This document shows positions 1-9,017 of a stretch of DNA of 64,000 nucleotides, in pieces. Positions within the stretch are counted from its first letter, which is position 1. Each line of letters starts with the position of its first letter. The notes under the pieces were generated by a model that saw only the letters and a program-made list of their open reading frames with translations, had not been told where the DNA came from and made no database searches. The stretch comes from Marinomonas rhizomae (GTDB lineage: Bacteria; Pseudomonadota; Gammaproteobacteria; Pseudomonadales; Marinomonadaceae). The position numbers and the translations under genes are program-made. Where the stretch lies: NCBI RefSeq assembly GCF_024397855.1, contig NZ_CP073343.1, positions 3,720,001-3,784,000 on the forward strand, written 5' to 3'.

Positions 1-98
1 AAGAACAAGAAAACCCAGAATCCCTGTTTGCCAGAGCAGACAAACAACTCTATTTAGCCAAAGAAGCTGGCCGCAATCGAGTAATGGCAAATAAATAG
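1..98 (+). CDS. C-terminal end of a GGDEF-domain protein (partial)
   Basis: Only the last 31 codons are inside the window, read in frame from base 3 to the TAG at 96-98. The peptide contains FARADKQLYLAKEAGRNRV, which is the characteristic last helix and strand of GGDEF (diguanylate cyclase) domains. The rest of the protein, including the GGDEF motif and any sensory domain, lies upstream, so activity cannot be judged. The 168 bases between this gene and ubiE must hold the ubiE promoter. Confidence 0.8.
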   Translation, partial: EQENPESLFARADKQLYLAKEAGRNRVMANK

Positions 99-266
99 TT
101 TTGGTAAAGCAGTACCAGAGCCTTGCCGTCGCGGTTACAATAACGGCTTATATTGAATGCAGCGCTGCCAAATACAAGGGTTAAAAGCTTTTCAATAAGG
201 CTATCCAATAAAATTTTCCAATTAAAGAGAATGGCGCGCAATTACACCATTAGGATGAAGTAGTTT

Positions 267-1022
267 ATGCAAGACGATCAGAAAAAAACCACCGATTTTG
301 GCTTCAAAGAAATTCCAACTGATGAAAAAGTAAAGGCCGTCGCGCAAGTTTTCCATTCCGTAGCCGCCAAATACGACATCATGAATGATTTGATGTCTGG
401 TGGTATTCACCGTCTCTGGAAACGACACACTATTAGCCAATCCGGTGTTCGCGCTGGCAACTGTGTATTAGATATCGCTGGTGGCACAGGTGATTTGACC
501 GTTAAATTCTCTCGTCTTGTTGGCAGTGAAGGCCAAGTGGTCCTTGCAGACATTAACGATTCCATGCTGAAAGTAGGCCGTGACAAGCTCGCCAATCAAG
601 GCATTGTTGGTAACGTTAAATTCGTTCAAGCCAACGCTGAAGCTCTGCCTTTCCCAGATGATACTTTTGACTGTATTACCATCGCCTTTGGTCTTCGCAA
701 TGTTACCGATAAATCCAAGGCGCTTGCCTCCATGTATCGCGTATTAAAGCCTGGTGGTCGTTTATTGGTGTTAGAGTTTTCCAAACCAGAATCTGAGCTT
801 TTATCGCAAGTCTATGACCAATACTCTTTCCGTCTATTGCCAACCATGGGCAAACTGATCGCCAATGATGCCGACAGCTATCGCTATCTTGCTGAATCCA
901 TTCGTATGCATCCAGATCAAGAAACACTAAAAAGCATGATGGATGAAGTCGGATTTGAACGCACCAGCTACCAAAACTTAACAGGCGGCATCGTTGCGCT
1001 TCATAAAGGATTTAAATTCTAG
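267..1022 (+). CDS. ubiE: Ubiquinone/menaquinone C-methyltransferase UbiE
   Basis: A 251-residue SAM-dependent methyltransferase that carries out C-methylation in ubiquinone (and, where present, menaquinone) biosynthesis in the cytoplasm. Residues 36-44 (YDIMNDLMS) match the UbiE family signature near the N-terminus, and DIAGGTGDL at 69-77 is the SAM-binding glycine loop. The length is normal for the family. The start is supported by an AGGATGAAG-type ribosome site just upstream. It is followed after two bases by ubiB, so the two are almost certainly co-transcribed. The ubiJ gene that often sits between ubiE and ubiB in gammaproteobacteria is not here. Confidence 0.96.
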   Translation: MQDDQKKTTDFGFKEIPTDEKVKAVAQVFHSVAAKYDIMNDLMSGGIHRLWKRHTISQSGVRAGNCVLDIAGGTGDLTVKFSRLVGSEGQVVLADINDSMLKVGRDKLANQGIVGNVKFVQANAEALPFPDDTFDCITIAFGLRNVTDKSKALASMYRVLKPGGRLLVLEFSKPESELLSQVYDQYSFRLLPTMGKLIANDADSYRYLAESIRMHPDQETLKSMMDEVGFERTSYQNLTGGIVALHKGFKF

Positions 1023-1024
1023 TC

Positions 1025-2668
1025 ATGTTAATCAGTACTTTTCGTTTACTGCGCATACTGTATACGGTCATGCGCTTTCGTCTTGATGTGTTTATTCCTT
1101 TCGCGCTTTTGCCTTGGTATATCCGTTGCACGCTTGGCCTTGTTTGCTCGATTGGCCGTAAGCGCGCTAGCAAAAATAAAGGTGAGCGCCTTCGGCTGGC
1201 TTTAGAAAGCCTTGGCCCTATCTTTGTTAAGTTCGGACAAATATTGTCGACTCGACGAGACTTGTTAGACGACGATATCGCCGATGAATTAGCAAAACTG
1301 CAAGACAAAGTCCCCGCCTTTCCCGGCCATATCGCTCAAGCTATTGTCGAAAGAGATTTAAAAGCACCAGTATCTGAACTGTTTGCTGAGTTTTCAGCAA
1401 CACCTCTTGCCTCTGCGTCCATTGCACAAGTGCATACTGCCAAGCTGCATTCTGGTGAAGAGGTGGTTGTTAAAGTTATTCGACCAAACATAGAAAAAAC
1501 CATCAGCAAAGACATTAGCCTGCTTTACACCTTGGCGCACCTTGTTGCTAATTTAAGTGCCGATGGCCGCCGATTAAGACCTGTTGAAGTAGTCACAGAT
1601 TACGAATACACCATTCTAGATGAATTAGATCTTGCCAAAGAAGCGGGTAACACAGGCTTATTACAACGTAACTTTACCAATTCCGACCTACTATATGTGC
1701 CACAAGTCCATTGGGACTATAGCCACCGCAATGTCATGGTAATGGAGCGCATATCTGGGATTCCAGTAGCCGATATTGCTGCGCTAAACAAAGCCAATGT
1801 AGACATGAAATGCTTAGCAGAACGCGGTGTGGAAATCTTTTTCACCCAAGTTTTTTCACACAGCTTTTTCCATGCTGATATGCATCCGGGCAATATTTTT
1901 GTGGATGTATCAAATCCACAGAAACCTAAATATATTGCCATCGATTGTGCCATCATGGGCAGCCTAGATGACGCTGATAAAAGCTATTTAGCACGCAATC
2001 TATTGGCTTTTTTCCAGCGAGATTATCGCTTAGTGGCAGAACTTCACGTTGAAAGTGGTTGGGTTCCTAAAGGCACTCCTGTTCATGCGTTTGAATCTGC
2101 TATTCGCAGTGTTTGTGAACCTATGTTTGCCAAACCACTGAAAGACATTTCTTTTGGTCAGGTACTGATTGGTTTATTCCAAACCGCACGACGCTTTAAT
2201 ATGGAAGTTCAGCCTCAGCTGGTTTTATTGGAAAAAACTCTACTCAATATTGAAGGTTTAGGTCGCCAACTTTATCCCGACTTGGACCTATGGGTAACAG
2301 CAAAACCCTTCCTAGAACGCTGGATGCGTGAACAGATGGGACCAAAACGCGTGATAGAAGAAGTCCGCAAGCAAGCGCCACAGTGGGCAGGCCAACTACC
2401 ACAAATCCCGAATTTAGTGTTTACTGCATTATCGCAAATGTCGCATCAAGAAGAACGCATGCAAGCGCAAACCGAGGCCATTGAGCAGTTAAGCAAAGAA
2501 TTGAAAAAAGGTCGAAAAAATACCCCTTTTAGATTGCTTGGCATATTAAGCTTAGGGGCGGCTTGGGTTATTACTGACCCTGTTTCTTTAAACCATATCA
2601 AAGACGCAGACTTAACCAGCTTAGGGCTGCTTTTAGTAGGGATTTACCTGCTTGTCTTAAAACCGTAA
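1025..2668 (+). CDS. ubiB: Ubiquinone biosynthesis protein UbiB (ADCK-type atypical kinase)
   Basis: A 547-residue protein of the ABC1/ADCK/UbiB family, a membrane-associated ATPase-like factor needed for aerobic ubiquinone synthesis. Visible hallmarks are the KxGQ motif (KFGQ, residues 69-72), the alanine-rich loop ASASIAQVH that replaces the usual glycine loop, the HADMHPGNIF catalytic-loop equivalent and the IDCAIMG metal-binding segment. Two hydrophobic stretches close the C-terminus (about 495-547) and would anchor it in the inner membrane. The start codon lies two bases after the ubiE stop, and hisE follows after 16 bases, consistent with one ubi-his-tat transcript. Confidence 0.95.
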   Translation: MLISTFRLLRILYTVMRFRLDVFIPFALLPWYIRCTLGLVCSIGRKRASKNKGERLRLALESLGPIFVKFGQILSTRRDLLDDDIADELAKLQDKVPAFPGHIAQAIVERDLKAPVSELFAEFSATPLASASIAQVHTAKLHSGEEVVVKVIRPNIEKTISKDISLLYTLAHLVANLSADGRRLRPVEVVTDYEYTILDELDLAKEAGNTGLLQRNFTNSDLLYVPQVHWDYSHRNVMVMERISGIPVADIAALNKANVDMKCLAERGVEIFFTQVFSHSFFHADMHPGNIFVDVSNPQKPKYIAIDCAIMGSLDDADKSYLARNLLAFFQRDYRLVAELHVESGWVPKGTPVHAFESAIRSVCEPMFAKPLKDISFGQVLIGLFQTARRFNMEVQPQLVLLEKTLLNIEGLGRQLYPDLDLWVTAKPFLERWMREQMGPKRVIEEVRKQAPQWAGQLPQIPNLVFTALSQMSHQEERMQAQTEAIEQLSKELKKGRKNTPFRLLGILSLGAAWVITDPVSLNHIKDADLTSLGLLLVGIYLLVLKP

Positions 2669-2684
2669 CCTTTGAGAGACTATA

Positions 2685-3017
2685 ATGAAATCCGATGTAC
2701 TGGCTGAATTAGCAGCCACTCTAGAACAACGCAAAGCCGCAGCAGCAGATTCTTCATATGTTGCCAGTCTTCACGCAAAAGGGTTAAATAAGATCCTAGA
2801 AAAAGTTGGTGAGGAAAGCATCGAGACTATTATTGCCGCGAAAGACGCTGTCGTTTCAGGCGATAAATCCGATTTAATTTATGAAACAGCGGATCTATGG
2901 TTTCATACACTTGTCATGTTATCTCATTTAGATATTGGCCCAGATGCTATACTGGATGAACTAGCACGCAGATTTAATTTGTCTGGCTTAGAAGAAAAGG
3001 CCAGTCGCACCAAATAA
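2685..3017 (+). CDS. hisE: Phosphoribosyl-ATP pyrophosphatase HisE
   Basis: A 110-residue stand-alone HisE (MazG-like all-helical fold) that removes pyrophosphate from phosphoribosyl-ATP in step two of histidine synthesis. The segment [14 protein letters not shown] carries the acidic EExxE metal-binding pattern of the family, and [14 protein letters not shown] supplies the second acidic helix. The length is typical of monofunctional HisE. HisI, which is often adjacent in Pseudomonas-type loci, is not next to it. The gene sits between ubiB and tatA with 16-base gaps on both sides. This HisE-TatABC order is common in gammaproteobacteria. Confidence 0.94.
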   Translation: MKSDVLAELAATLEQRKAAAADSSYVASLHAKGLNKILEKVGEESIETIIAAKDAVVSGDKSDLIYETADLWFHTLVMLSHLDIGPDAILDELARRFNLSGLEEKASRTK

Positions 3018-3033
3018 GCAGTAGGAGTAATTT

Positions 3034-3252
3034 ATGTTAGGCGGAATCAGCATTTGGCAATTATTAATCGTTTTAGCCATTTTAGTACTTATTTTTGGCA
3101 CCAAGAAACTTAAAAACCTTGGCTCTGATCTAGGTGGTGCAGTCAAAGGTTTTAAAGAGGCCGTCGATAAAGACGGCGATACCGAAGACGAAAAAACAGC
3201 CCAGCATAAAGTCATTGATGCTGATGCCAAAAAAGACGATAAGAGCGCCTAA
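3034..3252 (+). CDS. tatA: Twin-arginine translocase subunit TatA
   Basis: A 72-residue Tat component forming the size-variable pore for folded proteins. It begins with a short hydrophobic helix (about residues 5-22, [17 protein letters not shown]), followed by the FGTKKL hinge and an amphipathic helix containing [15 protein letters not shown] charged, disordered tail follows. [10 protein letters not shown] identifies it as TatA rather than TatB. tatB starts three bases after its stop, and tatC follows, giving a complete tatABC set. Confidence 0.95.
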   Translation: MLGGISIWQLLIVLAILVLIFGTKKLKNLGSDLGGAVKGFKEAVDKDGDTEDEKTAQHKVIDADAKKDDKSA

Positions 3253-3255
3253 TCT

Positions 3256-3711
3256 GTGTTCGACATTGGCTTTTCTGAACTACTTGTTGTTTTCGTGGTT
3301 GGCCTTTTAATTCTTGGGCCAGAACGTCTGCCCCATGCCGCCAAAACGGCGGGGCTATGGGTTCGTAAAATTCGCCGCAGTATCAGCTCTGTGCAAAGAG
3401 AAATTAATGCACAACTAGATCACGAAGAGCTGCAACAGAAGATTAACGAGACCAATCAGCGCCTGCTGAAAGAAGGTCAAGCGATTCAAAATACCATTAC
3501 GCCTTACCCTGAAGGTTATGAAGCCAAAGCAGACGAGCTTGAGCCCGTCATTGCTGAGCCGTCAAAAGCAGAAGACGTTGATACCATTAAACAAGAAGCC
3601 CAGCCATCAATAAACAATGAGTCAGCATCAACAGATACAATCGACTCTGCTGAGCCACAAGCCGTAGATAAGATTAAAGAAACGTCCGAAACAGCGGCTT
3701 CTCGAACCTAA
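3256..3711 (+). CDS. tatB: Twin-arginine translocase subunit TatB
   Basis: A 151-residue TatB that forms the substrate receptor with TatC. It starts at a GTG directly behind tatA. The first 20 residues (FDIGFSELLVVFVVGLLIL) are the membrane helix, followed by the TatB-type GPERLPHAAKTAG hinge with its Glu and Pro. The amphipathic helix then runs to about residue 65. The remaining C-terminal tail is acidic and rich in Ala, Glu, Ser and Thr, probably unstructured. tatC follows 35 bases later. Confidence 0.93.
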   Translation: MFDIGFSELLVVFVVGLLILGPERLPHAAKTAGLWVRKIRRSISSVQREINAQLDHEELQQKINETNQRLLKEGQAIQNTITPYPEGYEAKADELEPVIAEPSKAEDVDTIKQEAQPSINNESASTDTIDSAEPQAVDKIKETSETAASRT

Positions 3712-3746
3712 TTATTATTAAACTATACGCGGACATGTGACGCATT

Positions 3747-4520
3747 ATGAGTACAGATTCTTCCAATCAAGCACCACTTGTCGCTCATCTTATCGAGCTG
3801 AGAAATCGTCTATTAAAATGTGTTCTGGCTATACTGATTCTCTTTCTTGGCCTGTACTCTTTCGCCAACGATTTATATCTTATTGTCTCTGAACCATTAC
3901 GACTGTTACTGCCTGCTGGTAGCTCTTTGATAGCAACAGAAGTGGCTTCTCCTTTTCTCGCACCACTCAAGCTAACCTTTGCCGTCGCAGTACTCATTTC
4001 GGTTCCCTACACTCTTTTTCAAGCATGGTCTTTTATCGCCCCTGCGCTATATAAAAACGAAAAACAAATTGCCATCCCCTTGCTCATTTCCAGTATCTTT
4101 CTGTTTTATGCGGGGGTTTTGTTTGCTTACTTTGTTGTATTGCCGCTGATTTTTGGCTTTTTTACCACGGTAGGACCAGGTGAAGTCACCGTAATGACAG
4201 ACATTAACAACTACCTAAACTTTGTTTTAAAGTTGTTTTTTGCCTTTGGCGTCACCTTTGAAATCCCAGTTGCTACCTACTTACTGATTAAAGCCGGCGT
4301 TACCACCGTTGCGACACTATCAAAGAAACGTCCTTACATTTTTCTAGGCTGTTTTGTGGTCGGTATGCTGATCACACCACCGGATATTTTTTCTCAGACC
4401 CTACTAGCAATCCCAATGTGGATGCTCTTTGAGCTTGGACTTATTGCTGGCCGCACAGTGAAAGTTGTGGTTGATGGCAGTGAAGAAAAAGAAGAAGAGG
4501 TAACAAATAGAGCGAGCTAG
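3747..4520 (+). CDS. tatC: Twin-arginine translocase subunit TatC
   Basis: A 257-residue polytopic membrane protein, the signal-peptide-binding core of the Tat translocase. The N-terminal cytoplasmic stretch APLVAHLIELRNRLLK contains the conserved HLxELRxR pattern. Six hydrophobic segments follow, with the conserved SFIAPALYKNEK loop and the NNYLNFVLKLFFAFGVTFEIP region. The C-terminal tail is acidic (EEKEEE). It ends the tatABC group. The next gene, dtd, is convergent on the other strand after about 40 bases; I see no strong terminator between them. Confidence 0.95.
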   Translation: MSTDSSNQAPLVAHLIELRNRLLKCVLAILILFLGLYSFANDLYLIVSEPLRLLLPAGSSLIATEVASPFLAPLKLTFAVAVLISVPYTLFQAWSFIAPALYKNEKQIAIPLLISSIFLFYAGVLFAYFVVLPLIFGFFTTVGPGEVTVMTDINNYLNFVLKLFFAFGVTFEIPVATYLLIKAGVTTVATLSKKRPYIFLGCFVVGMLITPPDIFSQTLLAIPMWMLFELGLIAGRTVKVVVDGSEEKEEEVTNRAS

Positions 4521-4561
4521 GCGACTCATCATTATTGCGAAATGCTGAGTCAGCGGCCCAC

Positions 4562-4996
4562 TTAATCCAACATAAAGGTGACAGGGCCATCGTTAGTAAA
4601 TGAGACCTTCATATCAGCCCCAAAGCGCCCTGTTTCAACGTTATCGTACTGAGCACGCACTTTGCTAACAAAGTCGTTAAACAACCTCTCGCCCTCTGCT
4701 GGAACCGCTGCAGTAGAAAATCCAGGTCGAAGGCCTTTCTTAGTTTCTGCCGCCAAAGTAAATTGCGACACCAGCAAAATACCGCCAGCCACTTGCTGAA
4801 CATTTAAGTTCATTTTGCCATCTTCATCGCCAAACATACGGTATTTCAAAAGCTTGCCAGCGAGTCGCTGGGTATCGGCTTCCGTGTCACCTTTTTCTAT
4901 ACCGACCAACACGAGTTGTCCGTGATCAATCGCTCCTATGGTGTCACCATCAACGACGACGCTGGCGTTTATGGCTCTCTGCACTAAGACCTTCAT
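4562..4996 (-). CDS. dtd: D-aminoacyl-tRNA deacylase Dtd
   Basis: A 144-residue cytoplasmic homodimeric proofreading enzyme that hydrolyses D-aminoacyl-tRNA. Both active-site signatures are visible: SQFTLAAET (about residues 77-85), and NDGPVTFML near the C-terminus with the Gly-Pro pair of the chiral selectivity loop. The length and the start MKVLVQRA are standard. It lies downstream of typA on the same strand but is separated from it by a hairpin terminator (5053-5080), so it is probably transcribed on its own or by read-through. Confidence 0.95.
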   Translation of the reverse strand: MKVLVQRAINASVVVDGDTIGAIDHGQLVLVGIEKGDTEADTQRLAGKLLKYRMFGDEDGKMNLNVQQVAGGILLVSQFTLAAETKKGLRPGFSTAAVPAEGERLFNDFVSKVRAQYDNVETGRFGADMKVSFTNDGPVTFMLD

Positions 4997-5052
4997 TCCC
5001 TTTCACTCCTATTCGACTAGATTAATAAGGCTACCAACTTTACCAAAGCCCA

Positions 5053-5080
5053 GAAAAAACAAAAGCGCCCGAAGGCGCTT
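5053..5080 (-). terminator. Rho-independent terminator of typA
   Basis: Read on the minus strand, AAGCGCC, a TTCG tetraloop and GGCGCTT form a perfect 7-bp stem (plus-strand 5063-5080), followed by a T-rich run ending at about 5053. It lies 64 bases after the typA stop and before dtd, so it most likely ends typA transcription. Confidence 0.8.
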
Positions 5081-5143
5081 CTGTCGCTCACAAATTCATT
5101 TGCATGAATTCATTTGCTGCTGCTCTTTATAGAATAGCGACTA

Positions 5144-6964
5144 TTACTTACGACCAGCGCGTTTACGCTCGTTTTCAGTCAATAGTTTCTTACGAACACG
5201 AATACTTTCTGGTGTTACTTCAACCAATTCATCGTCTTCGATAAACTCAAGCGCTTGCTCAAGTGTATGACGAATCGGTGGTGTCAACGTCAAGGCTTCA
5301 TCTGTACCAGAGGCGCGCATGTTAGTTAACGCCTTACCTTTAACTGGGTTAACAGACAAGTCGTTATCACGTGAGTGAATACCGATTACTTGACCTTCGT
5401 AAACTTCAACAGCGTGACCCAAGAACAAGCGACCACGGCTTTGTAGGTTAAACAAAGCAAACGCTGCTGTTTTACCTGTCACCATACTGATCAATACACC
5501 ATTCTGGCGACTACCAACATCACCTTCTTTTACTGGTCCGTAATGGTCAAATACGCTCGTCATGATACCTGAACCAGACGTCAACGTTAGGAACAAACCA
5601 CGGAAGCCGATCAAACCACGAGAAGGCGTCATGAATTCAAGACGAACACGACCCTTGCCATCTGGCTCCATGTTAGTCAACTCAGCTTTACGCAAGCCAA
5701 GCTCTTCCATGATAGAACCTTGATGCTGCTCTTCAACGTCAATAACCACTAACTCATATGGTTCTTGAACTTTTCCATCAACAATCTTTTGAACTACTTC
5801 AGGACGAGATACACCCATCTCAAAGCCTTCACGACGCATATTTTCAATCAATACAGACAGATGAAGCTCACCACGTCCAGATACAATGAATTTGTCAGGC
5901 GTTTCGCCTTGGCGAACACGTAGAGCTACGTTATGGATAAGCTCGCGCTCAAGACGATCTGAGATATTACGAGTCGTAATGTATTTACCTTCTTTACCAG
6001 CAAACGGAGAATCGTTCACCATGAAAGTCATACTTACTGTTGGCTCATCAACCGTCAATGCAGGAAGCGCTTCAACACACTCAGGGTTACATAGAGTGTC
6101 AGAAATACTCAAACCATCAATACCAGTGATACATACGATATCACCTGCAGACGCTTGATCAGTATCAACGCGCGCTAGACCGTGGTAGCCCTTCACGTTT
6201 AGGACTTTACCTTTACGCTCTTTGCCATCCGCAGATTTAACGATAACTTGCTGGTTTGGAGATAACAGACCACGAGTAATACGGCCGATACCAATAACAC
6301 CAACGTATGCATCGTAATCCAATGCAGAAACCTGCATTTGGAACATACCTTCTGGATCTACATCAGGAACAGGCACGCTGTCGACGATCATTTGGTAAAG
6401 AGGCGTCATGTCTTCCGCCATATTTTCTGGATCATCACCAGAAATACCATTGATTGCAGACGCATAGATAACAGGGAAATCTAATTGCTCTTCTGTTGCA
6501 CCAAGGCTGTCGAACAAATCAAAAACCTGATCCATAACCCAATCAGGACGAGCACCTGGGCGGTCAATTTTGTTGATAACAACGATAGGACGAAGACCAC
6601 GCTCAAATGCTTTTGATGTTACGAAGCGAGTTTGTGGCATTGGGCCATCAACAGCGTCAACCAACAAAAGTACAGAGTCAACCATAGACAATACACGCTC
6701 AACCTCACCACCGAAATCGGCGTGTCCAGGTGTATCAACGATATTAATACGGTAATCGTGCCACATGATTGACGTGTTTTTCGCCAAAATAGTGATGCCG
6801 CGTTCTTTCTCTTGATCGTTCGAATCCATGATTCGTTCAGAACCTAGGTCCTTACGATCTAGTGTACCAGATTGGCTTAGTAGCTGATCAACCAAGGTAG
6901 TTTTACCATGGTCAACGTGGGCAATAATAGCTACGTTACGTAACTTATTGATATCATTAGACAT
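5144..6964 (-). CDS. typA: Ribosome-associated translational GTPase TypA/BipA
   Basis: A 606-residue translational GTPase of the EF-G/LepA superfamily that binds the 70S ribosome and helps assembly and stress or cold adaptation. The G domain shows the P-loop [14 protein letters not shown] near residue 16, the switch [14 protein letters not shown], and the NKID specificity motif. The beta-barrel, EF-G-like domains and the unique C-terminal domain (from [10 protein letters not shown] onward) follow at normal length. It is preceded by a roughly 250-base gap to thiI that would contain its promoter, and followed by a clear terminator. Confidence 0.96.
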   Translation of the reverse strand: MSNDINKLRNVAIIAHVDHGKTTLVDQLLSQSGTLDRKDLGSERIMDSNDQEKERGITILAKNTSIMWHDYRINIVDTPGHADFGGEVERVLSMVDSVLLLVDAVDGPMPQTRFVTSKAFERGLRPIVVINKIDRPGARPDWVMDQVFDLFDSLGATEEQLDFPVIYASAINGISGDDPENMAEDMTPLYQMIVDSVPVPDVDPEGMFQMQVSALDYDAYVGVIGIGRITRGLLSPNQQVIVKSADGKERKGKVLNVKGYHGLARVDTDQASAGDIVCITGIDGLSISDTLCNPECVEALPALTVDEPTVSMTFMVNDSPFAGKEGKYITTRNISDRLERELIHNVALRVRQGETPDKFIVSGRGELHLSVLIENMRREGFEMGVSRPEVVQKIVDGKVQEPYELVVIDVEEQHQGSIMEELGLRKAELTNMEPDGKGRVRLEFMTPSRGLIGFRGLFLTLTSGSGIMTSVFDHYGPVKEGDVGSRQNGVLISMVTGKTAAFALFNLQSRGRLFLGHAVEVYEGQVIGIHSRDNDLSVNPVKGKALTNMRASGTDEALTLTPPIRHTLEQALEFIEDDELVEVTPESIRVRKKLLTENERKRAGRK

Positions 6965-7212
6965 TTATAGTTCTCTGCATTTAGCGTGAGCAAAAAGATA
7001 TACCGCCGCTTGATACGGGCAGGTATGCTCTTCAAGCGTCTCGGATCTTGGTGCGGGGTAAAATTCGCGCAATTGTACCCTTATATTGATCAATATCCCA
7101 TTAAAGTGACAAAAAAAGTCCACAAAAAATACTTCAACAGGGTAAAAAGCGCATTCGAATAAAAACGATAACACTCATATACTACAAAAATGCTACCGTT
7201 TTTTAGTACTTA

Positions 7213-8664
7213 TTACGGTAGGTAAACACCTACATTTTCATGCCCTTTACCCAATAGGTAAGAAGCATGCATTCGGCTCATGACCCCTTTGCCGCAATAC
7301 AGCAAATGAGGCACATCTTTTTCTAATTCCGACCAATTAGATTCCAAGGCAAAAAATGGAATCACTTTGACAGGACGACCACTTACTCTTAATGGTCGAT
7401 TGCTTGCTTCATCTGGGTGACGGATGTCGATAATGACTTCATCACCTACAGGCATACGCACAATCGGCACTTCGCCCTGATATTGCTTCGCTACATCGTC
7501 CATCACATTCTGAATAGACATAACTTGGGCATTTTCAATTGCGGCTTCTAATACCGCAAAATCAAAATTAGATTCTTGCTTCTCTACTCGGTGCATTTTA
7601 GCTCGCGTCGTTGGCTTAACCGAGATCACACCACAGAACTCAGGCATACTGGCTGCAAAAGGCGCGGTACCAATTTCGATGGCTTTATCAATGATGACCT
7701 GTTTATTGGTAGTAATTAAAGGACGAAGCACTAACTCTTCGGTCACCTGATCAATGACTTTCAAGTTCATCAGGGTTTGGCTGGATACCTGAGCAACACT
7801 TTCGCCAGTCACTAGGGCTTTCGCTCCAACTTCAGACATTACCTGAGACGCTGCTCGCAACATCATACGTTTCAGAATCACGCCCATTTCTGCGTTATCG
7901 ACTTTTGTTAGTATCTCGCCGACAACCGCTTCGAAAGGCACGGTAATGAATTTCACATTGAGCGCCGAGCCGTATTTTTCCCACAGGAAGTTGGATACTT
8001 GCTTCACGCCAATTTCATGGGCGTCACCACCAAGGTTAAAAAAGCAAAAGTGCGTTTTCAAGCCTCGACTCATGGTCAAAAAGGAGCTCACTGTAGAATC
8101 GTATCCGCCAGACATCAGGGACAACACAGAATCTTGCGACCCTAGAGGATAACCACCTAGCCCTTCTACACGTTGTTCAATCATCCATACTCGATTATCA
8201 CGAATATCGATAGGCACCAATACTTCAGGATTTTTCAAACGAACAGCCAACGCGCCACAACGAGCTTTTAAACAGCCGCCGATATGTCGCTCAGCATCCA
8301 CCGACGTAAAGTCGTGATGACCAACACGTTTAACACGGACAGCAAACACAGCATCTTTAATGACATCACCATACGAAACGATGGCCTGTTCAACAATGTC
8401 ATCCAAATCAACTAATGGGAATTCACGAACATACTGAAAATGAGCAATACCGGAGATATTAGAAAGTGCCTGTATAAAGTCTTCTCGTAATTCATCCCTA
8501 TCAGAAAACACTTCAATAAAATCCCAGTTGCCAGAAACAACGACATCGGCATCGTACTTTTTAAGAACCAACTTAACATTGTGTCGAAGCTGTTTAATAA
8601 ACGCCTTTCTAACTGGACGACTTTTAATGGTGATTTCTGCAAAAAACTTAACAATAAATTTCAT
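7213..8664 (-). CDS. thiI: tRNA 4-thiouridine synthase / thiamine sulfur transferase ThiI
   Basis: A 483-residue ThiI with the gammaproteobacterial C-terminal rhodanese domain. It adenylates U8 of tRNA and inserts sulfur to make 4-thiouridine; it also passes sulfur towards the thiazole of thiamine. Domains in order: N-terminal ferredoxin-like plus THUMP (about 1-165), the PP-loop ATPase with SGGYDST near residue 184, and the rhodanese domain (about 385-483). That last domain carries the catalytic Cys in LLYCGKGVMS near the C-terminus. A second Cys in PEFCGVIS matches the partner cysteine. It is transcribed away from glnA. Confidence 0.95.
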   Translation of the reverse strand: MKFIVKFFAEITIKSRPVRKAFIKQLRHNVKLVLKKYDADVVVSGNWDFIEVFSDRDELREDFIQALSNISGIAHFQYVREFPLVDLDDIVEQAIVSYGDVIKDAVFAVRVKRVGHHDFTSVDAERHIGGCLKARCGALAVRLKNPEVLVPIDIRDNRVWMIEQRVEGLGGYPLGSQDSVLSLMSGGYDSTVSSFLTMSRGLKTHFCFFNLGGDAHEIGVKQVSNFLWEKYGSALNVKFITVPFEAVVGEILTKVDNAEMGVILKRMMLRAASQVMSEVGAKALVTGESVAQVSSQTLMNLKVIDQVTEELVLRPLITTNKQVIIDKAIEIGTAPFAASMPEFCGVISVKPTTRAKMHRVEKQESNFDFAVLEAAIENAQVMSIQNVMDDVAKQYQGEVPIVRMPVGDEVIIDIRHPDEASNRPLRVSGRPVKVIPFFALESNWSELEKDVPHLLYCGKGVMSRMHASYLLGKGHENVGVYLP

Positions 8665-8773
8665 AGGGGTTGTGATTTATACCGGATATTGGGAAGGCGC
8701 ATAGTATAAAGAAAAGACAGTCGATACGAAAACGCTAAATTCGCACCAACAATGAACAAAATACCGAATTTAG

Positions 8774-8788
8774 GCACCGTTATGGTGC
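8774..8788. promoter_or_regulatory. NtrC-binding site upstream of glnA
   Basis: GCACC-GTTAT-GGTGC is a perfect inverted repeat with the spacing and sequence of NtrC (NRI) enhancer sites. It lies about 110 bases upstream of the sigma-54 promoter at 8895, a usual distance for an enhancer. A weaker TGCAC half-site follows at 8801. The site is read directly; NtrC binding is inferred from the consensus and from ntrC lying in the same locus. Confidence 0.8.
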
Positions 8789-8894
8789 AATCTGACTTTT
8801 TGCACGCTTCTTTTTGGCCACCATTAAGCTCGATATTAATCTTAAAAACTCTATCTCATTGTAATATAAGCATTTATTACCTCGCACAGATTTC

Positions 8895-8910
8895 TGGCAC
8901 AAGTTATGCT
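8895..8910 (+). promoter_or_regulatory. Sigma-54 promoter of glnA
   Basis: TGGCAC-AAGTT-ATGCT matches the -24/-12 consensus (TGGCAC, five bases, TTGC) with one mismatch and the obligatory ten bases between GG and GC. Transcription would start near 8921, giving a leader of about 97 bases before the glnA ATG at 9018, which has a CTGGAG ribosome site. The 353-base gap between thiI and glnA contains this promoter, the NtrC site and presumably the thiI promoter. Confidence 0.78.
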
Positions 8911-9017
8911 TACTATCTGCTTGATAAATAACTCGACAAATGGCGCTTTGTATTAAATATTAAAGCCCCTTTTACAACGAAAAATAATTTCGCTTTAACT
9001 ACGACTGGAGAACAACT

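Noticed and set aside
6965..7174. A 69-codon frame directly upstream of typA
   Set aside because: It has no convincing ribosome site and its peptide looks random; the region more likely carries the typA promoter.
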